Origin: Nitrospiraceae bacterium
Lineage (GTDB): Bacteria > Nitrospirota > Thermodesulfovibrionia > Thermodesulfovibrionales > UBA6898
DNA length: 47,288 bases
Assembly (NCBI GenBank): GCA_003153275.1
Contig: PLXX01000103.1
Coordinates: 1-47,288 of the forward strand
Reading direction: 5' to 3'
The translations under genes were made by a program, and so were the position numbers. Shown one piece after another: positions 41,083 through 47,288 of the stretch. The notes below the pieces were generated by a model, which was not told the origin of the DNA, did no database searches, and saw only the letters and a list, made by a program, of their open reading frames with translations. Within the stretch, counting starts at the first letter, position 1; each line of letters begins with the position of its first letter.

Positions 41083-41895
41083 TTGGCATTTGATACTGAA
41101 TATTTCAGTCTCGGTTACCTTGATGCGCTCTCGTATCAGGACACTCTTATCCACCGGCTTGACCCCAGGGTGAAGCTTCTGGTCACTATGGCCTTTATAG
41201 TAACGGTCATTTCGTTTCCCAAATATGATCTTTCCGGGCTCGTTCCCCTGCTGATCTTTCCGGCTGTGCTTGTTATAGCGGGTGAGATTCCAATCGGATT
41301 TATTCTAAAGAAGATCCTGATTGTTTCTCCTTTTGCGCTGTTCATTGGCATCTTCAATCCGCTCCTTGACAGAACGCCGCTCCTGTATGCCTTCGGTCTC
41401 CCGATTTCGGGCGGCTGGATGTCGTTCGTCTCAGTTATGGCGAAGTTCCTGCTGACGATAAGCTCCGGGTTGCTTCTGATTGCGACAACCTCCTTCCCTG
41501 GTGTCTGTCACGCTCTCCGCAGACTTGGACTTCCGGAGGTATTTGTGGCACAGTTGATATTCCTCTATCGCTATATCTTCGTACTGCTGGAAGAGACCAT
41601 GAAGATTGTCCGGGCCCGAGATGTCCGTTCATTCGGGAATCGGGGCAGGGATATGAAGACATTTACCAGCCTTGTCAGCATTATGTTCATCCGCACGATG
41701 GACCGCTCCGAGCGGATATATCAGGCGATGCTTTCCCGCGGCTTCAACGGCAACCTGATGTCAACCAAACGATATGCACTCTCCTTCTTTGATATTATCT
41801 TTGCGGTCATTGCCGTGTCGGTTTTTCTTCTCCTCAGGCAATATAATATTGTCATGATAATCGGGACGCAGGTCACAGGAAGATTCTTGCCATGA
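41083..41895 (+). CDS. cbiQ: ECF transporter T component, CbiQ-type
   Basis: GYLDALSYQDTLIHRLDPRVKLLVT; VFVAQLIFLYRYIFVLLEETMKIVRARDVRSFG. Track start ATG 41059 lies directly on the T-run; TTG 41083 has AGAGGAAG upstream. Confidence 0.88.
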   Translation: MAFDTEYFSLGYLDALSYQDTLIHRLDPRVKLLVTMAFIVTVISFPKYDLSGLVPLLIFPAVLVIAGEIPIGFILKKILIVSPFALFIGIFNPLLDRTPLLYAFGLPISGGWMSFVSVMAKFLLTISSGLLLIATTSFPGVCHALRRLGLPEVFVAQLIFLYRYIFVLLEETMKIVRARDVRSFGNRGRDMKTFTSLVSIMFIRTMDRSERIYQAMLSRGFNGNLMSTKRYALSFFDIIFAVIAVSVFLLLRQYNIVMIIGTQVTGRFLP

Positions 41896-41902
41896 GTGAT
41901 CA

Positions 41903-42859
41903 ATGAGCCACCATATTGTCGAATTCCATGATGTGTATTATCAGTACCCTGACGGGACCGAGCCGCTCAGGGGTGTCTCCTTCAGGATAACGCATGGAGA
42001 GTCGGTCGGAATTGTCGGCGCTAACGGTGCCGGGAAATCCACACTCCTGCTGCATATGAACGGATGCCTGTTGCCCTCGAAAGGGACTATTGATGTTGGC
42101 GATCATCAGGTGAACAAACAGACCCGAAAAGAGATCCGAAAGAAGGTCGGGATGATATTCCAGAACCCCGATGACCAGCTTTTTATGCCGACGGTCTTTG
42201 ATGATGTTGCATTTGGTCCGCTCAATCTCGGGCTCAGTCCCGACAGGGTGAAGGCGCGGGTTGAGGCATCGCTCGAAAGGGTCGGTGCACTGGCATTAAA
42301 AAACAAACCGCCGCACCATCTTTCGGGCGGGCAGAAGAGCGCTGTGGCAATTGCATCGGTCCTCGCAATGCAGCCAGACATCCTGGTGATGGATGAACCT
42401 GCAGCCAGCCTTGATCCCCGGGCCAGGCGGGACCTCATCAATCTTCTGAATGATTTTGAGCATACCAAGATCATTGCCTCTCACGATCTTGATCTAATCC
42501 TTGATGTCTGCGATCGATGTATTGTTATCAAAAACGGGAAAGTAATGGCAGACGGTCCTTCAGAAATGATTCTTGCTGATAAGCCCCTGCTGGAGGAAAA
42601 CCATCTTGAACTGCCTCTGTCCATACAGGGACGGACCAGGCGAAAAAAAGGAGGAAGAATGAACGATATTCAAAAATTGCATCACCTTATTGAACACTGG
42701 CTTGAGCACAATCAGGAACATGCCAGGACCTATAGTGAATGGGGAGACAAGGCCGGGACTGCAGGCAAGCCTAAGCTTGCTGCTCTTCTAAAAGAGATAG
42801 CGCAAAAGACAACAGATATGGATGCCCTCTTCCGGCGTGCTGCAGAAGCCTGCAGATAG
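41903..42859 (+). CDS. cbiO: ECF transporter ATPase CbiO with 66-aa C-terminal helical extension
   Basis: GANGAGKSTLLLHMNGCL; QNPDDQLFMPTVFDDVAFGPLNLGL; LSGGQKSAVAIASVLAMQPDILVMDEPAASLDP; extension MNDIQKLHHLIEHWLEHNQEHARTYSEWGDKA. Confidence 0.92.
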   Translation: MSHHIVEFHDVYYQYPDGTEPLRGVSFRITHGESVGIVGANGAGKSTLLLHMNGCLLPSKGTIDVGDHQVNKQTRKEIRKKVGMIFQNPDDQLFMPTVFDDVAFGPLNLGLSPDRVKARVEASLERVGALALKNKPPHHLSGGQKSAVAIASVLAMQPDILVMDEPAASLDPRARRDLINLLNDFEHTKIIASHDLDLILDVCDRCIVIKNGKVMADGPSEMILADKPLLEENHLELPLSIQGRTRRKKGGRMNDIQKLHHLIEHWLEHNQEHARTYSEWGDKAGTAGKPKLAALLKEIAQKTTDMDALFRRAAEACR

Positions 42860-42870
42860 GCGGGATTCTA

Positions 42871-43467
42871 ATGAAGGTCATCAGCAGGAAGACGCTCTGG
42901 AAAGGCCATTATCTCCGGAGCGTTCTGGTCGAATACCTTGACGAAAGAGATCATAATCCGCCTCCGGGAGCTGTCCCAAAGGTCCGGAACTGGGAGACGA
43001 TCGAGAGAATAGGCTGCAACGGGGTTGTGGTCATCGTACCGTTTACCGACGACAATGCGGTCATTCTGATCAGGCAGTACCGGCCGCCGGTGGACGGTTA
43101 TGTTATAGAACTGCCGGCCGGCCTGATAGATATTGGAGAGACGCCAGAGGCATCCGCCCGCAGAGAACTGACCGAGGAGACCGGGTATGCTGCAAGGAGC
43201 ATGGATTTTCTGATCTCCGGACCGGCCTCGTCCGGGTCGTCATCCGAGATACTTGATGTTTTTGCTGCCTCGGGATTGACCTTTGTCGGCATAGGCAAAC
43301 GGGACGAGGCCGAAAATATGGAACCCATCACAATACCGCTGGAGATGCTTGATGAGGAGGTCGCCCGGCTTGAGCAGAATGGAAATTACATTGACCTGAA
43401 AGTCCATGGCATGATCAGGCTGGCCAAGGTTTTTCTGGAGAAGAAATCATCAGCTCGAAATCTCTAG
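42871..43467 (+). CDS. NUDIX hydrolase (ADP-ribose pyrophosphatase-like)
   Basis: LPAGLIDIGETPEASARRELTEETGY Nudix box. Confidence 0.94.
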   Translation: MKVISRKTLWKGHYLRSVLVEYLDERDHNPPPGAVPKVRNWETIERIGCNGVVVIVPFTDDNAVILIRQYRPPVDGYVIELPAGLIDIGETPEASARRELTEETGYAARSMDFLISGPASSGSSSEILDVFAASGLTFVGIGKRDEAENMEPITIPLEMLDEEVARLEQNGNYIDLKVHGMIRLAKVFLEKKSSARNL

Positions 43468-44121
43468 TTTTCTGGCACCGGTGAGTCCAGAGATATCGCT
43501 GATGATCTCCTTCATCCTCACCCCGTCCTTGGCAGAAACTGTAAAGACAAAGGTCTTTTCCTTTTCAGGGATTTTAACCTTGTAATCCATTTTAATGATG
43601 TCAAAACCCCTTTTTTTAAAGAGCTCTGTGATTGCCTGCTCGTCGCCATTGTCATCAGTGACCAGGGTGACATATTTATAGATCAACCGGGGGATCCTGG
43701 ATTCAAAGAGCCGCAGGACCCATAACGAAAAAAAAGTTATGATAAAACCTGCGATGCCGGCCACATACTGTCCGGCGCCGATAGCCAGCCCGATTGCGGA
43801 GACAATCCAGATACAGGCCGCAGTCGTCAGGCCCTGGATCGAGGCCCCGGTCTTGAGTATGACCCCGGCCCCGAGGAAGCCGACACCTGTCATTGCACCG
43901 GCAGCAAGACGGGTCGGATCAATCCGCGCATACGCCGGATTTGTCACGCCCTGGGTGTAATAGCTTTCAGAGATCATCATAATCAGCACACAGGCGACGC
44001 AGACCAGAAGCTGTGTCCGTAACCCTGCAGGTCTTCCGTGAGTCTGTCGCTCGAACCCGATAATCCCTCCGAGCAGGGTGCCCAGAAGCAGCTTGAAGAT
44101 TATCTCATAGGTTGGAATCAT
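43450..44121 (-). CDS. MgtC/SapB family protein
   Basis: LLGTLLGGIIGFERQTHGRPAGLRTQLLVCVACVLIMM; RLAAGAMTGVGFLGAGVILKTGASIQGLTTAACIWIVSAIGLAIGAG. Confidence 0.94.
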   Translation of the reverse strand: MIPTYEIIFKLLLGTLLGGIIGFERQTHGRPAGLRTQLLVCVACVLIMMISESYYTQGVTNPAYARIDPTRLAAGAMTGVGFLGAGVILKTGASIQGLTTAACIWIVSAIGLAIGAGQYVAGIAGFIITFFSLWVLRLFESRIPRLIYKYVTLVTDDNGDEQAITELFKKRGFDIIKMDYKVKIPEKEKTFVFTVSAKDGVRMKEIISDISGLTGARKLEISS

Positions 44122-44200
44122 TTATGAATTATAACAGATCTGCAACAGTGAGAAACTCGGACCAACCGAAAACAGCGGCCATTTGATATAATTACCCTTG

Positions 44201-45811
44201 GTGGAGAACACGAGCGACCAGAAGGGGAAGATCGCCAGAGCAGCAGGCATAATGTCTGCTGCTACCTTTATAAGCCGGATCCTCGGATATGTCAAGGATA
44301 TGATCCTTGCGGGGTTCTTCGGGGCGACCGGTCTTTCAGACACTTTTTTTACGGCCTTCAGAATACCCAATCTGTTGCGTGAGCTGTTTGCCGAGGGCTC
44401 GATGTCCTCAGCCTTCATCCCGGTCCTGACAGAATACCGGCAGAAAAAAGGAGAGGCCGAGGCCCGGACCCTTGTCAGGATTACATACACATTTATCATT
44501 ATTGTTGTCGGTCTCGTCTGCCTTGTCGGCATTGTCTTTTCTCCTGCCATTGTTGCGGCGATAGCCCCGGGGTTTCTGAAATCATCAGAGAAGTTTGCTG
44601 CGACTGTTCTTTTGACGCGTATCATGTTCCCGTTACTTCTTTTCATAAGTCTGGCGTCGCTGATTATGGGCGCGCTGAATACGAAGAGGGTCTTTTTTAT
44701 TCCGACTCTTGCCCCTGCGATGCTCAATATAACTATTATCGCCATCGTTCTGTTCGGGGCCGGACTTTTCAGTCAGCCGATCATCGCGGTAGCTGCAGGC
44801 GTTGTTATTGGCGGGTTTGTCCAGTTTGCATTTCAGCTGCCTTCCTTTTTCAAAAACGGCTATAGCCTTGGTCTTAACACCTCATTCAGACATCCTGGAC
44901 TCAGGAGGATGGCCATCCTGGTGGTGCCTGCAACCATGGCCCTTGCGGTAAACCAGATCAATATCATTGTGAGCAACGTGCTTGCGTCATACCTCCCTGA
45001 GGGCAGCATCACCTATCTTTATTATGCGATGCGGCTTATCCAGTTCCCTGTCGGCATTTTTGGTGTGGCGATGGGGATGGCGGTACTGCCGACCCTTTCA
45101 GAGCATGCGGTTAAGGGGGATTTCAGGCGGTTGCGGAATGATTTTTCGTTTGCCCTCCGTCTCCTGTTCTTTATTGCCGTGCCGTCCATGGCTGGACTTA
45201 TCGCATTACGGGAGCCGATTATTAATCTCCTTTTCCAGAGAGGAGCGTTTGATTATGCAGCAACCAGAGGGACTGCTGATGCCCTTCTTTTCTATGCGCT
45301 GGGCATCTGGTCGATCGTTGGGGTCCGGGTGGTGACATCGACCTTCTATGCCATGCAGGACACGAAGACGCCTGTCAAGATTGCCGTCGCGGGGATGACC
45401 TCTAATATTCTCCTGAGCCTCATCCTGATGGGGCCGATGAAACATTCGGGCCTTGCCTTGGCGAATGCCCTTGCGTCAGGCATTAATTTCATGCTGCTAA
45501 GTTATTTCCTCAGGAAGAAACTCGGGCGGATGGATACACGCAGAATCGTGCGTTCTTTTCTGCGGATAGCGGCCGCATCCGTTGCCATGGGTATAGCAGG
45601 ATGGGCGGCACTTCATGGTGAACTTTGGAGGGCGGGCGGTCACAGCGGCCTCAAGGCTGTTTATCTATTGCTTGCCGTGGCCGGCTGTCTGACTATGTAT
45701 GCTGGTGTCAGCTATCTGCTCAAAAGCGAAGAGATGCAGTACCTGTATGATGTAGTCAGGAGGAAGCGTGCCGGATGGAACGGGACGGACGGAAGCCCTC
45801 AAATTGACTAA
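44201..45811 (+). CDS. murJ: Lipid II flippase MurJ/MviN
   Basis: FISRILGYVKDMILAGFFGATGLSDTFFTAFRIPNLLRELFAEGSMSSAFIPV; 12+ TM segments; GTG 44201 preferred start. Confidence 0.95.
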   Translation: MENTSDQKGKIARAAGIMSAATFISRILGYVKDMILAGFFGATGLSDTFFTAFRIPNLLRELFAEGSMSSAFIPVLTEYRQKKGEAEARTLVRITYTFIIIVVGLVCLVGIVFSPAIVAAIAPGFLKSSEKFAATVLLTRIMFPLLLFISLASLIMGALNTKRVFFIPTLAPAMLNITIIAIVLFGAGLFSQPIIAVAAGVVIGGFVQFAFQLPSFFKNGYSLGLNTSFRHPGLRRMAILVVPATMALAVNQINIIVSNVLASYLPEGSITYLYYAMRLIQFPVGIFGVAMGMAVLPTLSEHAVKGDFRRLRNDFSFALRLLFFIAVPSMAGLIALREPIINLLFQRGAFDYAATRGTADALLFYALGIWSIVGVRVVTSTFYAMQDTKTPVKIAVAGMTSNILLSLILMGPMKHSGLALANALASGINFMLLSYFLRKKLGRMDTRRIVRSFLRIAAASVAMGIAGWAALHGELWRAGGHSGLKAVYLLLAVAGCLTMYAGVSYLLKSEEMQYLYDVVRRKRAGWNGTDGSPQID

Positions 45812-45857
45812 AGAAGAGGCTATATTTTAGAGTAGATAAACACCCAAGGAGGCGACT

Positions 45858-47177
45858 TTGGCTACAGGCGTAGAGGATTTAAGCAGCACAAAAAAACGGA
45901 TTACGATAGAGATACCGGCTGACATCATCGAAAAGGAGTACAGCCGTTCTCTTGCGAATATACTTCAGAAGGCCAAGATTCCAGGCTTTAGACAGGGAAA
46001 GGCTCCGTTGAGCCTGATCGAAAAGAAATTTGGCGGAGATATTCGGTCCGAGATCCTTGATAAGCTTGTGCCTGAGCATTATTCACAGACGATGAAGTCG
46101 GCGACTCTGGTGCCGGTAGGGCTTCCGAGTATCGAAGGGACCCTGGAGATCAAGCGGGCCGAGCCGTTGGTCTTTTCGCTGACGGTTGAAGTCAGGCCGG
46201 AGATCAGCACTCTTACCTATACCGGCCTGAAAACGGACGATATACCAGTTGTTGTGACCGATGCCGAGGTTGAAGAGACAATCAAGGGTCTCCAGGAGGG
46301 TAGGGCCGTGTATGATGTCGTCGACCGTGAGATAAGAGAAGATGACCTTCTGGTCCTCGATTATCTAAAGCTCGACCCTTCAGGCGAAAATGAGATCACC
46401 TCGGCAAAGGACCAGGTTATGAATCTCGGGACCAGTCACGTTCCAAAGGGAATATCGGATGCGCTGGTCGGAAAAAAGAAGGGAGATGTTGTCGAGATTA
46501 CCCTCCCGGAGGTTGAGGACGGAGAGATAAAGGACGAAGAAGAAAAGGGTGACCGGCTGAAGATTACTATAAAAGAAGTGAAGGAGCAGAAGGTTCCCCC
46601 TGTTGATGATGAGCTTGCCAAGGACTTTGGCCACGACAGCCTCGATGCGCTTCGGGACAAGGTAAAAGAAGGCATCATGCGCAACAAAAAAGAGGGCGCC
46701 GAGGGTAAACAGAAGGCCCAGCTTCTCGAGGCATTGATCGGGAAGCATGACTTTGACCTTCCGGAATCGCTTCTTGAAGCCGAGCTCGAAAATCTTGTTC
46801 TGAATGCAAGTCATTCAAAGGGGGAGATGCAGTCCGCGCCAACGTCAGCGGATCAAGCAACGGGTCATGCGGCAGACCCTGCAGCGGAACATGAAAGGCT
46901 TACTGCGGAGCTGAGACCAAAAGCAATCCGTAATGTAAAATCATCGCTGCTCCTTGAAATGATTGCCGAAAAGGAAAAGGTGACGGTGACTGAGGACGAG
47001 ATAAAGAAGAGGATAGCGCTGCTTGCCAGGCATTTCAAGGCAACACCGGATGCAATTATCAATCTGTTCATGACCCGGGACGGCTCCCTTGAGAACCTTA
47101 GCAGGTCTCTCAGAGAAGAAAAGGTGCTGGACCTTGTCCTGGCAAAGGCTGAAATCAGCAAAGGAGAGTCAGTATGA
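45858..47177 (+). CDS. tig: Trigger factor
   Basis: [42 protein letters not shown]-like and C-terminal domains. Confidence 0.95.
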   Translation: MATGVEDLSSTKKRITIEIPADIIEKEYSRSLANILQKAKIPGFRQGKAPLSLIEKKFGGDIRSEILDKLVPEHYSQTMKSATLVPVGLPSIEGTLEIKRAEPLVFSLTVEVRPEISTLTYTGLKTDDIPVVVTDAEVEETIKGLQEGRAVYDVVDREIREDDLLVLDYLKLDPSGENEITSAKDQVMNLGTSHVPKGISDALVGKKKGDVVEITLPEVEDGEIKDEEEKGDRLKITIKEVKEQKVPPVDDELAKDFGHDSLDALRDKVKEGIMRNKKEGAEGKQKAQLLEALIGKHDFDLPESLLEAELENLVLNASHSKGEMQSAPTSADQATGHAADPAAEHERLTAELRPKAIRNVKSSLLLEMIAEKEKVTVTEDEIKKRIALLARHFKATPDAIINLFMTRDGSLENLSRSLREEKVLDLVLAKAEISKGESV

Positions 47178-47288
47178 GCGTTATACCTATTGTTATCGAA
47201 CAGACAGGACGGACTGAACGGGCATACGATATTTACTCTCGGCTTCTGAAGGACAGGATCATTTTCCTGGGAAGCTCAATCGACGACT
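47174..47288 (+). CDS. clpP: ATP-dependent Clp protease proteolytic subunit (5' part only)
   Basis: [42 protein letters not shown] overlap with tig. Confidence 0.93.
   Translation, partial: MSVIPIVIEQTGRTERAYDIYSRLLKDRIIFLGSSIDD

Overview
The 47.3 kb window has the gene content and style of a Nitrospirota-like or deltaproteobacterial-like Gram-negative chromosome (lineage is inference). Intact housekeeping blocks are mreB(partial)-RDD-glgP, a paired M16 peptidase operon, a GGDEF protein, gyrA, rsmG, an EndoIII/MagIII-like glycosylase with a release-factor-like gene, kdpFABC-kdpDE, a tandem PilZ protein, SLT/TPR transglycosylase, proA-nadD-rsfS-rlmH-lapB-nif3, a long TPR array protein, a SpoU-type rRNA methylase, an FtsX/LolD/AttH ABC operon, msrAB, cbiQ-cbiO, a NUDIX hydrolase, mgtC, murJ and tig-clpP(partial). 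Between them lie two gene graveyards (about 17.5-24.3 kb and 37.9-39.7 kb). By eye, across frames, these hold: a nonsense-interrupted small secreted protein after kdpC; a porin fragment; a HepT-like HEPN toxin remnant keeping an RX4HXY motif but split by two frameshifts; a PAS-GGDEF remnant; two truncated IS fragments fused to each other; a ComM/YifB C-terminal scrap; an HlyD remnant fused to a frameshifted TnpB C-terminus with a right-end-like hairpin; and a PstS-like/sensor-tail chimera. Other items worth checking are a SEC-C miniprotein readable only through a -1 shift at a canonical T TTT TTC site, a DNA glycosylase whose UGA stop sits where the fourth Fe-S cysteine is expected, a CbiO C-terminal domain with its own Shine-Dalgarno and start, a kdp leader hairpin with a 26-aa microprotein, and a roughly 60-bp dispersed intergenic repeat. 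No tRNA, rRNA or CRISPR array was seen. All family calls come from reading motifs; no database search was run.
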